A stretch of DNA of 64,000 nt from an uncultured Aquimarina sp. GTDB lineage: Bacteria; Bacteroidota; Bacteroidia; Flavobacteriales; Flavobacteriaceae. How positions within the stretch are numbered: the stretch's first letter is position 1; every line of letters starts with the position of its first letter. Under the pieces are notes generated by a model that saw only the letters and a list, made by a program, of their open reading frames with translations, had not been told where the DNA came from and ran no database searches. The translations under genes and the position numbers were made by a program. Where the stretch lies: NCBI GenBank assembly GCA_947497175.1, contig CANMFM010000008.1, forward strand, positions 124,001 through 188,000, read 5' to 3'. Of this stretch, positions 1 to 8,555 are shown piece after piece.

Positions 1-162
1 TTACCTAATACAAAAATTGGAGTAAAAGTATCTAAAGGACAAATTGTTCGTGTAAATGGTATTAAAAAACCAGAAGGAGTTAAACCTGACATAATAATTA
101 AAGACTACTTATTGGATGAAGAAGATGAGATATTAAAAGGACTTTTGAAAAAACTAAATTAA
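1..162 (+). CDS. C-terminal end of a probable S41-family peptidase (partial)
   Basis: The window opens inside a gene whose last 53 codons are readable in frame 1 and end at TAA 160-162. The tail starts LPNTKIGVKVSKG, has the segment GVKPDIIIKDYL, and ends in a Lys/Leu-rich helix. In S41 (C-terminal processing or tricorn-like) peptidases of Bacteroidota, a strand of the form LPNSK followed by GVxPDxxI closes the catalytic domain, and this fits well. The catalytic Ser/Lys lie outside the window, so the family call rests on this short tail only. A different secreted protein with a similar end cannot be excluded. Confidence 0.5.
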   Translation, partial: LPNTKIGVKVSKGQIVRVNGIKKPEGVKPDIIIKDYLLDEEDEILKGLLKKLN

Positions 163-611
163 AAAATACCATGCACAAAAACGATTACAAATAATTACTC
201 TAGTTGGCTAGGAGAAAGAACTTTTCATACGTTTACTCAACTCCAATTAAAATAGAAAAACGAAAAAGCAACTATTCATATCTGAAACCGTTACCACATA
301 TAAAAAACCTATCATTAACCACAATCGCTACTCTGCAAGGGGATTGTGCATCTCAAACGCAGAAACTCAATAGAAATATGCGCCACCGGTATCATTAAAC
401 CACACAAGCGCCAAGTATTTGCTGGGAATACACTGCAACCCTTTGACACGATCAGAACGACACCGATTTTGGATCTAAAAAGCTATTCTCGATATCCTTA
501 ATCAAATTGAAGACAGACTATTTTGTTTTCATTTCAGTACAACAAAACACCGTTTAAGATTCAAATTGATGCTTTCTGTAAAGTGTTTTATTTGAATGTA
601 TTACAAGGTTA
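163..611. other. gene-free stretch
   Basis: About 450 bases lie between the partial peptidase gene and the convergent hydrolase gene. The only open frame (204-398) starts at TTG, has low-complexity basic content and matches nothing I know, so I do not call it. No convincing terminator hairpin, tRNA or repeat is visible. The stretch seems slightly less AT-rich than its surroundings. Confidence 0.4.
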
Positions 612-1430
612 TCAAAGCATCGAAGTTATATACGCAAATACATCTTCTAGAACGATATGTTGCTCTGGTTCGTTATGTAATTCATGATACAATCCTGTAT
701 AACTTTTAAACTGTATTAACGGACTAGTAGATGCAAATGCTTCAGAACCTTTAAAACTTGTAAGTCGGTCTTCTGTTCCGTGCATGACTAGTACTGGAAC
801 TGTTAATCGATCTCCCTTATTCAAGGCCCATTTCCCAGCCTCAAAACAAGATAAAAAGAAGGTGGGAGTAATTTTTCCATGTACTAATGTATCGTTACGA
901 TATGCATCGATCACAGTAGCATCTCTGCTAATGGCGGTAACATCCAAATTAGTACTATCACTAAACGCTGGATACACCATATTCATAAATTTGGCTAAAC
1001 CGACTTTAAATTTTGGAGGGTCAAAGGGTAATGTAAACCAGGGTGCAGATAGAATTGCCGCGTTAATGTCAGGGGTTCTTCTAAGCAAATAATTGACAAC
1101 TACGTTGCCCCCCATACTATGCCCATATAGAAAAATTGGTATACTTTGGTTTTCTGAACGGACAATACTAAGTATTTTTTCTACACTATCCAGTAAAAAA
1201 TCATAAGCTGGTGTATGTCCCCGTTTGCCATCAGATCGACCATGACCAATGTGATCAAATGAATATACACTAATTCCATGAGTATTAAAGAAACGAACAA
1301 CATGAGTATATCTCGAACTATGCTCTCCCATCCCATGAATCAAACATACTATAGCCATAGGGTTTTCAATTCGCCAGGATTGCGCATAAATAATCTTATT
1401 CTCTTGTTGCCAATTAAATTCATTATGCAT
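612..1430 (-). CDS. alpha/beta hydrolase, monoacylglycerol lipase / lysophospholipase type
   Basis: This 272-residue cytoplasmic protein has the features of the Hydrolase_4 (serine aminopeptidase S33-like) group that includes monoacylglycerol lipases. It shows the oxyanion-hole segment LIHGMGEHSSR (about residues 30-40), the FDHIGHGRSDG segment (about 58-68) and the nucleophile elbow GHSMGG with Ser105. A likely acid residue lies in MHGTEDRLTS and a likely catalytic His in LYHELHNEPE near the end. Known members cleave monoacylglycerols or lysophospholipids; the exact substrate cannot be read from sequence. There is no signal peptide. It stands alone, divergent from the next hydrolase gene. 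Confidence 0.85.
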   Translation of the reverse strand: MHNEFNWQQENKIIYAQSWRIENPMAIVCLIHGMGEHSSRYTHVVRFFNTHGISVYSFDHIGHGRSDGKRGHTPAYDFLLDSVEKILSIVRSENQSIPIFLYGHSMGGNVVVNYLLRRTPDINAAILSAPWFTLPFDPPKFKVGLAKFMNMVYPAFSDSTNLDVTAISRDATVIDAYRNDTLVHGKITPTFFLSCFEAGKWALNKGDRLTVPVLVMHGTEDRLTSFKGSEAFASTSPLIQFKSYTGLYHELHNEPEQHIVLEDVFAYITSML

Positions 1431-1630
1431 GATTAGATGTTTATATTTTTAGTAATATACTAAATAAAACACAGCAAAGAAGAGCATACTACATTTGGCA
1501 TTCAAAAAACAACAAGTGATACATGTAGCAAAACTCATACAAAAATTGATGTAGCTATTTTGGTTTGAAAAATTTATCTTTATAGAAAGTATTTTGTATA
1601 CACTACGACTCTAAAAATAAACTATACACA

Positions 1631-2845
1631 ATGAGCTTATCTAAAGTAACTTTTACCAATCCCGAAGGTCAAACACTATCTGGACGCCTAGAGCTTCCTG
1701 CTGATCAGCATCCTCACAATTTTGTTTTATTTGCCCATTGCTTTACATGTAATAAAAACCTGGGAGCAGTAAGAAATATAAGTCGAGGGCTTACTTCTCA
1801 AGGTTTTGGGGTGTTACGATTTGATTTTACCGGGCTTGGCGAAAGCGAAGGTGATTTTGCCGATACTAATTTTTCTGGGAATGTAGAAGATTTAATATCT
1901 GCAGCAGATTTTCTGGCAAAAGAGTATCAAGCTCCTACCTTGCTTGTTGGTCATTCTCTGGGTGGGGCTGCATCCATATTCGCTGCCGCCGAAATTGATT
2001 CGATAAAAGCAGTAGCTACAGTTGGAGCTCCCTCAAATCCAAAACATGTAAAACATTTGCTTCAAAGTAGTATCCCCGAAATAGAAACCCACGGAAAAGC
2101 AGTAGTAAACTTGAGCGGAAGGGATTTCACGATAAAGAAACAATTTCTGGATGACCTGGAAACCAAATCATTACCAGAAATAGCCAAAAACTTAGGAAAA
2201 GCTCTTTTGGTAATGCATTCTCCACAAGATACAACAGTCGGTATCCAAAATGCTGAAGAAATTTATCTCGCAGCGAAACACCCCAAAAGTTTTGTCACCC
2301 TTGATGGTGCTGATCATCTATTAATGAAAAAAGAAGATTCTGTTTACGTAGGAAAAGTTATTGCCGGATGGTCGTCGAGATATGTGGATATTCCGGATGC
2401 TCCAAAGATTAGCAGCAAGCATCATGTAGTGGCTAACTTAGGCAATGATGAAGGATATACTACCCAAATGAAAGTAGGAAATCATTATATGGTTGCAGAC
2501 GAACCCGAAAGTGTTGGTGGTCATGACTTTGGACCATCACCTTATGAATACGTATCTGCAGGACTATCAGCCTGTACTGCAATGACTATTAAAATGTATG
2601 TCGCCCGAAAAAATTGGGATCTTCAAAATGTAGAAGTTCATACAAACTATAGTAAAACACATGCCGAAGATTGTGAAAACTGTGAAGATCCAACTGCAAA
2701 GATTGACACTTTTGAAAGAGAAATCAAACTTGATGGTGATCTGGATGAAAAACAAATTACCAGAATCTTGCAAATAGCAGATAAATGCCCTGTACACAAA
2801 ACTTTACATAGTGAAACACAAGTGATCACTAAATTGATAAAGTAA
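1631..2845 (+). CDS. bifunctional alpha/beta hydrolase / OsmC-family protein
   Basis: This is a two-domain fusion of 404 residues. Residues 1-255 form an alpha/beta hydrolase with FDFTGLGESEGDF, the nucleophile elbow GHSLGG (Ser109), and likely Asp200 and His229. Residues 265-404 form an OsmC/Ohr domain with the two typical redox cysteines, Cys315 in LSACTAMTIKMY and Cys386 in DKCPVHK. OsmC proteins reduce organic hydroperoxides with thiol donors. This fusion is a recurring architecture in Proteobacteria and Bacteroidota and may deacylate or detoxify oxidised lipid-like compounds; that is inference. An extra DCENC pair (Cys348, Cys351) sits in the OsmC part. A LysE-type exporter gene follows after 39 bases and could be co-transcribed. 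Confidence 0.88.
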   Translation: MSLSKVTFTNPEGQTLSGRLELPADQHPHNFVLFAHCFTCNKNLGAVRNISRGLTSQGFGVLRFDFTGLGESEGDFADTNFSGNVEDLISAADFLAKEYQAPTLLVGHSLGGAASIFAAAEIDSIKAVATVGAPSNPKHVKHLLQSSIPEIETHGKAVVNLSGRDFTIKKQFLDDLETKSLPEIAKNLGKALLVMHSPQDTTVGIQNAEEIYLAAKHPKSFVTLDGADHLLMKKEDSVYVGKVIAGWSSRYVDIPDAPKISSKHHVVANLGNDEGYTTQMKVGNHYMVADEPESVGGHDFGPSPYEYVSAGLSACTAMTIKMYVARKNWDLQNVEVHTNYSKTHAEDCENCEDPTAKIDTFEREIKLDGDLDEKQITRILQIADKCPVHKTLHSETQVITKLIK

Positions 2846-2884
2846 TGTCTAGAATCAAGTATTACTCATAAAAAAATAATCGAA

Positions 2885-3514
2885 ATGAATACGACACTTT
2901 GGATTTCTTTTATCGGAACCGTTTTGGTGATTGGAATAACACCAGGACCAAGTGTGTTGCTGGCATCTGCCAATAGCATGAATCATGGTGCTAAAAAAAC
3001 GATAGGAACCATCCTGGGCGATTTATCTGCTAATTCGATACAAATAGTATTATCGTCATTAGGTTTAGCATCAATAGTAATCTCATCAGGAGAAATTTTT
3101 GGTCTTATAAAATGGGCAGGTGTAGGGTATTTACTATATATGGGAGTAACGAAAATAATTACGGCTCCCAAAATTGAAAAATTCAAAAAAAATAATACCA
3201 AAAAAAGTTTCTTTAAGCTCTACAGCGAAGGTTTTTTAATGTCTGCATCCAACCCTAAAGCTATCGTGTTTTTTGCTGCGCTTTTCCCTTTGTTTATAGA
3301 TCAAAATCTAGCATTCGTTCCTCAGGTTTTGATACTTGGAGTTACGTATCTAGTAATTGATGGATTTTGCTTATTAGCCTATGTTAACTTTGCTTCAAAG
3401 TTGAAAAAATATTTAGAAGATCGAGAAAAAATTTATTTACAAAATAGAATCATCGGGGCTTTATTACTATTTAGTGGTTTGATGCTGTCTATGGTAAATA
3501 GAAGTAATACGTAA
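2885..3514 (+). CDS. LysE/RhtB-family amino-acid exporter
   Basis: This 209-residue inner-membrane protein has about six hydrophobic segments, the usual size and layout of the LysE/RhtB/CadD superfamily. The family signature near the N-terminus is clear: GITPGPSVLLASANSMNHG, then GAKKTIGTILGD. The central SASNPKAIVFFAALFPLF block is also typical of RhtB-type members. These proteins export amino acids such as homoserine, threonine or lysine by proton antiport. The substrate of this copy is unknown. It lies just downstream of the hydrolase-OsmC gene. Confidence 0.88.
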   Translation: MNTTLWISFIGTVLVIGITPGPSVLLASANSMNHGAKKTIGTILGDLSANSIQIVLSSLGLASIVISSGEIFGLIKWAGVGYLLYMGVTKIITAPKIEKFKKNNTKKSFFKLYSEGFLMSASNPKAIVFFAALFPLFIDQNLAFVPQVLILGVTYLVIDGFCLLAYVNFASKLKKYLEDREKIYLQNRIIGALLLFSGLMLSMVNRSNT

Positions 3515-3600
3515 GGCAGATATGCATTTACGATAACATGATTGACATGGCATATTGCTATATAAATCATTTTATGTGTGCAAACTCAAAAGTAGTATAA

Positions 3601-4131
3601 ATGCAAAATGAAATTAAAGATATTTGGATAGACTTGAACAAAGAATTGTATCAATTTATTTTAAACAAAATTAAAGATGAAGAAATAGCAAAAGATATTC
3701 TTCAGGAATCTTTTATTAAAGTTATATCAAAAATTAATCAGTTAAAGGATACTTCTAAAGTAACATCTTGGGTATATCAAATAACAAGGAATACTATTTT
3801 TGATTATTACAGAAGGTCGAAAATAACGAGTATTTCAATAGAGGATATAGACATTCCTGAAGCTGAAAATGACAGTTTTGAATATACAAAACTTAGTAAC
3901 TGTATCAATCAAAAAATTGAAGTACTTACGGAAAATCATAAACAAGCTATTATTTTGACTTCATTTAAAAATTACACTCAAAAAGAACTGGCTACGCTAC
4001 TCAAAATATCGTATTCTGGAACAAAATCAAGAATTCAAAAAGCAAGAAGTATTTTAAAAGATAAAATTATGGACTGCCCAAATGTAGCATCTGATAAAAC
4101 CGGTAAATTATTAGATTTCGATAATAATTAA
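3601..4131 (+). CDS. ECF-type RNA polymerase sigma factor, SigZ-like
   Basis: This is a 176-residue sigma-70 family protein. Region 2 covers about residues 10-75, with KDILQESFIKVISKI and WVYQITRNTIFDYYRR, the core-binding and -10 recognition helices. Region 4 covers about 110-155, with a YTQKELATLLKISYSGTKSRIQKAR helix-turn-helix (residues split across two helices). The short C-terminal tail after the HTH contains MDCPNVASD, which resembles the Cys-containing tail of SigZ proteins. No anti-sigma gene is adjacent, and a PhzF-like gene follows after 68 bases. What it controls is unknown. Confidence 0.82.
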   Translation: MQNEIKDIWIDLNKELYQFILNKIKDEEIAKDILQESFIKVISKINQLKDTSKVTSWVYQITRNTIFDYYRRSKITSISIEDIDIPEAENDSFEYTKLSNCINQKIEVLTENHKQAIILTSFKNYTQKELATLLKISYSGTKSRIQKARSILKDKIMDCPNVASDKTGKLLDFDNN

Positions 4132-4199
4132 CACCTATTTATACGTCTTTTTCCATTTGTTCACGTCTACTAATTATAGTATCCTAAAAAGAGACACAA

Positions 4200-5087
4200 A
4201 TGAACAACACAAAACGTATTACTGTACAAATCCTAAACGCCTTTGTTGATAATGATAAAGGTGGAAATCCAGCAGGAGTGGTTTTAGATGCAGATGAATT
4301 ATCTAATAAAAATAAGTTAGAGATTGCTAAAAAAGTTGGTTTATCTGAAACAGCTTTTGTTTCAAAATCTAAAACAGAAGATTTTAAACTTGATTTCTTT
4401 ACACCAAATAAGCAAATAGCTCATTGTGGACATGCAACAGTAGCAACCTTCTCCTATTTAAAACAATTAGAAATACTAAAAGAAAATAATTCTTCTAAAG
4501 AAACCATAGAAGGAAAAAGAGAGATTAAACTAATTGGAGACCTAGCCTTTATGGAACAACTACCTCCAAAATACATAAATGTTGATCATCAAGAAAATAA
4601 AATCCTAAAATCTCTTGGCATACATAAAACGGACTTGATTTCTAATGCACCTATTCAATTAGTAAATACAGGAAATTCATTTATACTCATCCCTGTTAAG
4701 GACTCAAACGTTTTACAAAATATAGATCCAGACTTTGATTTGATAAGTGATATAAGTGACACTTTTGATTTGATTGGTTTTTATGTTTTTTCTACAAACA
4801 CAATAAACCCCGCAAGAGATGCTAGTTCTAGAATGTTTGGTCCTCGATATAACATATTAGAGGAAGCTGGTACAGGAATGGCTGCCGGCCCTCTTGCGTG
4901 TTATCTTTATGACATTCTAAAAATCAAAAAGGATAGATTTCTTATACAACAAGGAGAATACATGGCTCCGCCCTCACCGAGCCTAATCATTGTTGATTTA
5001 AAAACTCAGAACAATAAAATACAGAGCTTGATGGCTGGAGGTAAAGGAGTCCTAAAAAAACAAATCGAAATCGAAATAAACGTGTAA
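4200..5087 (+). CDS. PhzF-family isomerase/epimerase
   Basis: This 295-residue protein belongs to the PhzF fold family (diaminopimelate-epimerase-like). It has the opening NAFVDNDKGGNPAGVVLDA, the GLSETAFV segment whose Glu is the conserved acid of the family, and HCGHATVATFSYL. The C-terminal block reads EEAGTGMAAGPLACYLYD, where many members have EDPxTGSA. PhzF itself isomerises a dihydro-hydroxyanthranilate in phenazine synthesis, but most members outside phenazine clusters have unknown substrates. No phenazine genes are nearby, so a phenazine role is not supported. A strong hairpin terminator follows the stop codon. Confidence 0.88.
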   Translation: MNNTKRITVQILNAFVDNDKGGNPAGVVLDADELSNKNKLEIAKKVGLSETAFVSKSKTEDFKLDFFTPNKQIAHCGHATVATFSYLKQLEILKENNSSKETIEGKREIKLIGDLAFMEQLPPKYINVDHQENKILKSLGIHKTDLISNAPIQLVNTGNSFILIPVKDSNVLQNIDPDFDLISDISDTFDLIGFYVFSTNTINPARDASSRMFGPRYNILEEAGTGMAAGPLACYLYDILKIKKDRFLIQQGEYMAPPSPSLIIVDLKTQNNKIQSLMAGGKGVLKKQIEIEINV

Positions 5088-5092
5088 AAAAC

Positions 5093-5127
5093 AAGAACCG
5101 TTATTTGTAATACAAATAACGGTTCTT
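5093..5127. terminator. bidirectional rho-independent terminator
   Basis: A perfect 15-bp stem (5093-5107 with 5113-5127) encloses a 5-base loop. It sits between the convergent PhzF-like gene and the metallophosphoesterase gene. On the minus strand it is followed by a T-run, so it fits best as the end of the minus-strand transcript, but it can also stop the plus-strand one. Confidence 0.85.
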
Positions 5128-5169
5128 AAGAAGAATGTCGCTTAGATTTTATATTGACTTGCTGTTCTT

Positions 5170-7446
5170 TTAGTTTTTTACCAATCTTTTAGCTTCAATG
5201 ATTCTACCGCTTTCATCGCTAATGGTAAGCAAATATATCCCTGGTCCGGGTACGGTTGGTTCTATTCGTTGTGTTGAAGAAGATATTTTTTTACTGTAGA
5301 TCTCTTTTCCTTCAAGTGTAAAAATAGACACGGTATAAAATATATTGGTTTTTGGCAATGTTGTTGTGGTAATCGTAATACTATAGCTAAACGGATTAGG
5401 ATATACCTTAAAAATACTGTTTCCCGTTTCTTTTTCTTTTGCTAGTGATGGTTTAATCACTTTAGTCTTCTTATTTAAGGTTCTATTAATAGCACATGCC
5501 CCTATAAACTCCCAATCAGATGGTATTCGCTCAAATAAATTACCCTGATAGGTTACTCTATCTCCTACAGTATAAGACACTCCGCTTTGCCATGGGGTAA
5601 TTCCTTCACATATATCTGGTGGTGTAGACCCTTCTGTTGTATACTCAACAATAAGTCTAGCTGCTTTGCTCGCTCCTCCTTCATAAGAATCAGCCACCCT
5701 TTTTGCTGACGTACTGGTTGTACTATTACCGCTACCCAATATGATAAAGCTTACATTATTTCCAGATACCCAATCATTCTTATTAACAAGGCTTTGTACC
5801 ATACCTTTAAGATTTGGTGTGCGTTGGGAACTACCACTCTGATTGCTCGACCACGTTTGCGGCTTCCAAATTACTTTATTTGAAAAAGTAACTCTATCTG
5901 ATACTTTGTTTGAAGAAGAGAATGCAGGAGAGTTATTACTATTATGCAATGAAATCTCTAATTCTGCAGCTGCACTATTGCTTTCATCTGCAGTAAATTG
6001 TAGATAGGCATTTGTTATAGTTGCATTCTTGGGTAGCTGAACAGATCTAAACCTCAGCCCTATTTTTTGAAATCCATTATTATTATAACTATCGTACACC
6101 ATTTCGAGATCACTACTATTGGTATATAAAGTTCCGCTTTGACTCTCTTCAACATCATCATTTCCGTTAGTAATAGCCACTTCTATGGTTCCGTTATCAG
6201 GATCCGGATCAACTACGGTTCCTTTATTAATAGTAACTACACTACCATTTGAAGGATTCCAGATATCTAAATTATTAGGTATAGCAAAAACATTGGTATT
6301 AGATACTGATCCTACTTGTGAAGCATTATCTACTTTAACGGTGCGAGTCTCTATTTTGTTTTCGTCAACAAAAATCCATTTAAACTGGTTAAACCTTGCG
6401 GAGTTACGTGTCCAGTTTTTATTATCGTTATTCGAACGAAGTGGAGCTCCCCAGCATCCTTCTCCAACATAAACGGTTCCATTTTGATTATCTCTTATAA
6501 AACCTTCATCATTTCCTGACCCTGTAGAAGGTCGTACGGGCCAAGTTGTCTTTACGGTATGCGCATCACATTCTACAACTAGTTTTACCCCTTTATCATA
6601 AAATAACCGGGCCCAATTACTATATTGACTATTTCCTTCTCTTTTTGACGAAACATGTGGACGCATGGGTTTATGATATTGGGCCATTTTCCACATCACG
6701 TCAGGATTTGCATTTAGGTCATTACGCAACCATGTTGTTTGGTTTCCCGAAATAGAAATTTCAGTATTTAACGTATAAGTTCTTACTAGATTGTTTCCAA
6801 AAGTAATTGCATAATATACACTCGACGAGGGCACATCAAAAAGATGATAAATACTGTTATTGCTATCCTCATGATTCCCACGAGTTGCAACAACAGGAAA
6901 CATTCTATTATCATTGGCTATAGTTAATTGCCAGTCATTAAACCAATCTCTCCATTCAGCATTACTATCTCCATTAGTCATATCGCCTCCAAACAAAACA
7001 GCATGAGGCTTTAGTTTGGCGACTAAACGATTTGCATTTTGTCTTGGTGTTCTGTTGTTACGAGAATCTCCACCGGCTATAAAAGACAATCTACTATTGT
7101 CCGCAGGAGCTGTTTTAAACCAAAAGCGTTCACTGGTGCCTTGGCTATCTCTAATTACAAAATAATATGCTGTATTGGGTGTTAAACCAGTCAGTCTGGC
7201 AAAATTATTGTTCATTCCTTTATAAGAAACGGTTCTATCTGGAGTTCTAGAATTAGGATAGCTATTATAATTAGTTCCATAATCTGTGGTACCGTAATAT
7301 ACTCTGGGATTACTCCCTGAAGTTTGATCCCACCCTATGACTATTGATGTAGCTGGATTTCCTCTTAAGGTAAGACGATATTTACCATTGGAGGCTTGTG
7401 TTTGTAATCCGACCAGGATTACGAACAAAAAGTAGATTTTTTTCAT
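5170..7446 (-). CDS. T9SS-secreted metallophosphoesterase with carbohydrate-binding and sorting domains
   Basis: This is a 758-residue exported enzyme. A signal peptide (about 1-19) is followed by a fibronectin-III-like purple acid phosphatase N-domain (about 22-112) and a calcineurin-like phosphoesterase domain (about 118-370). Metal-binding motifs are GGDSR (Asp127), GGD (Asp155), GNHE (Asn191, His192) and QYHKP (His258). The usual GHxH motif is replaced by CDAH (293-296). A DNRLRE/disaggregatase-like beta domain (about 422-603), a chitin-binding type 3 module (about 613-651, with aromatic residues in TPWQSGVSYTVGDRVTY) and a T9SS type A sorting domain (about 680-758, ending KRLVKN) follow. 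It probably releases phosphate from extracellular organic matter at a polysaccharide surface; the substrate is unknown. Confidence 0.87.
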   Translation of the reverse strand: MKKIYFLFVILVGLQTQASNGKYRLTLRGNPATSIVIGWDQTSGSNPRVYYGTTDYGTNYNSYPNSRTPDRTVSYKGMNNNFARLTGLTPNTAYYFVIRDSQGTSERFWFKTAPADNSRLSFIAGGDSRNNRTPRQNANRLVAKLKPHAVLFGGDMTNGDSNAEWRDWFNDWQLTIANDNRMFPVVATRGNHEDSNNSIYHLFDVPSSSVYYAITFGNNLVRTYTLNTEISISGNQTTWLRNDLNANPDVMWKMAQYHKPMRPHVSSKREGNSQYSNWARLFYDKGVKLVVECDAHTVKTTWPVRPSTGSGNDEGFIRDNQNGTVYVGEGCWGAPLRSNNDNKNWTRNSARFNQFKWIFVDENKIETRTVKVDNASQVGSVSNTNVFAIPNNLDIWNPSNGSVVTINKGTVVDPDPDNGTIEVAITNGNDDVEESQSGTLYTNSSDLEMVYDSYNNNGFQKIGLRFRSVQLPKNATITNAYLQFTADESNSAAAELEISLHNSNNSPAFSSSNKVSDRVTFSNKVIWKPQTWSSNQSGSSQRTPNLKGMVQSLVNKNDWVSGNNVSFIILGSGNSTTSTSAKRVADSYEGGASKAARLIVEYTTEGSTPPDICEGITPWQSGVSYTVGDRVTYQGNLFERIPSDWEFIGACAINRTLNKKTKVIKPSLAKEKETGNSIFKVYPNPFSYSITITTTTLPKTNIFYTVSIFTLEGKEIYSKKISSSTQRIEPTVPGPGIYLLTISDESGRIIEAKRLVKN

Positions 7447-7613
7447 TTTTGTGTAATTAGGTTAGTTAATTGATTAAAAATAACGTTTTTGATAGGAATA
7501 AATTACATATTAAAATGTTTCTTAATGAAAAATTAAACTACCCTGTAAAATCTTTTAAAAAACGTAACAATCAAATTAAAAGCTATTAACATCAATACAC
7601 TTTTCTTTGTACT

Positions 7614-8465
7614 ATGAAAAACTCTAAAGCTCTATTACTCCTTAAAGTTTCGGTATTTTTAATTTTTATTGGAAGGGCCTGGCAACATTTATTTTGGGAT
7701 GCTCCTTACCGATCTTTTTTTTGGGATGAATCTTTGTTAAAACTAGTAATAACAGGAATATTTACTATTTCCTGGAAAGATTATGTAACCAGTAGTACAA
7801 CAGATAACTTTATTCAAGGAATAATTAGAAGCAACGGAATATTATATCTGATAGCAGCGTTATGTGTAATAACAATTAATAAAACTAATAAGAAAATACT
7901 AAAATTTCCTATAATCTTAGGAGGCGTTTCCTTAATTATTCTGGCAGTTCTTCTGACTAAAGAAAAGTTTTATCATGGTGCACAATTCTTTGAGCATAGT
8001 ATTCAATTTGGTTTGCCTTTTGTTTTGCTTTATGGATACAAAAATTTTGATCAAGAAAAACTTATTCTAGTTTTAAAAATTCTTATAGCAGTTACTTTTT
8101 TCTCTCATGGATTATATGCATTTGGATTTTATCCTGTTCCCGGAACATTTGTTGACATGGTTATTCAAATCTTTGGATGTTCAGAATCTGTAGCTATTAC
8201 CTTTCTCTATATAGCAGGAATCATTGATTTTGTGCTTGCGGTACTCATTTTTGTTCCTAAAACTTCTACCTATGCATTATGGTATGCTGTTGGGTGGGGA
8301 ATACTTACGGCATTGGCAAGAATTACAGCTAATTTTTATGTAGAGTTTCCTTTACAATCAATACATCAAAACTTACATGAAACAGTTTATAGACTCCCTC
8401 ATGGATTAACTCCTTTGGTTGTAATATATTTAATTAGAAAGCGTACTTCTCAGCATTTTCGTTGA
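7614..8465 (+). CDS. integral membrane protein of unknown function
   Basis: I do not recognise a named family. The 283-residue protein has about eight hydrophobic segments over its whole length with short charged loops and no signal peptide. Notable conserved-looking features are GRAWQHLFWDAPYRSFFWDE near the N-terminus, two His residues in KFYHGAQFFEHS, and HQNLHETVYRLPHG before the last helix. The His-rich loops between helices could bind a metal or haem, but nothing proves this. It is a single gene convergent with the M36 protease gene, with a shared terminator between them. Confidence 0.72.
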   Translation: MKNSKALLLLKVSVFLIFIGRAWQHLFWDAPYRSFFWDESLLKLVITGIFTISWKDYVTSSTTDNFIQGIIRSNGILYLIAALCVITINKTNKKILKFPIILGGVSLIILAVLLTKEKFYHGAQFFEHSIQFGLPFVLLYGYKNFDQEKLILVLKILIAVTFFSHGLYAFGFYPVPGTFVDMVIQIFGCSESVAITFLYIAGIIDFVLAVLIFVPKTSTYALWYAVGWGILTALARITANFYVEFPLQSIHQNLHETVYRLPHGLTPLVVIYLIRKRTSQHFR

Positions 8466-8496
8466 GTAATTTATATACATTTTTTCATAAACCATA

Positions 8497-8524
8497 AAAG
8501 AGGCTGTCTTACGACAGCCTCTTT
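8497..8524. terminator. bidirectional rho-independent terminator
   Basis: A perfect 12-bp stem (8497-8508 with 8513-8524, GC-rich core GAGGCTGTC) encloses a TTAC loop. It is flanked by A- and T-rich sequence between the convergent membrane-protein and M36 protease genes, and can serve both. Confidence 0.85.
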
Positions 8525-8555
8525 GGTATTCATTTAAATATTATCAACAAATCAA

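Noticed and set aside
204..398. 64-codon open frame on the plus strand
   Set aside because: It starts at TTG, has no recognisable motif or promoter, and its composition is like random AT-rich sequence.
4200..5087. Phenazine biosynthesis role for the PhzF-like gene
   Set aside because: No other phz genes are in the neighbourhood, and most PhzF-fold proteins outside such clusters have other substrates.
6185..6472. 95-codon frame opposite the metallophosphoesterase gene
   Set aside because: Shadow of a gene with clear domain motifs.
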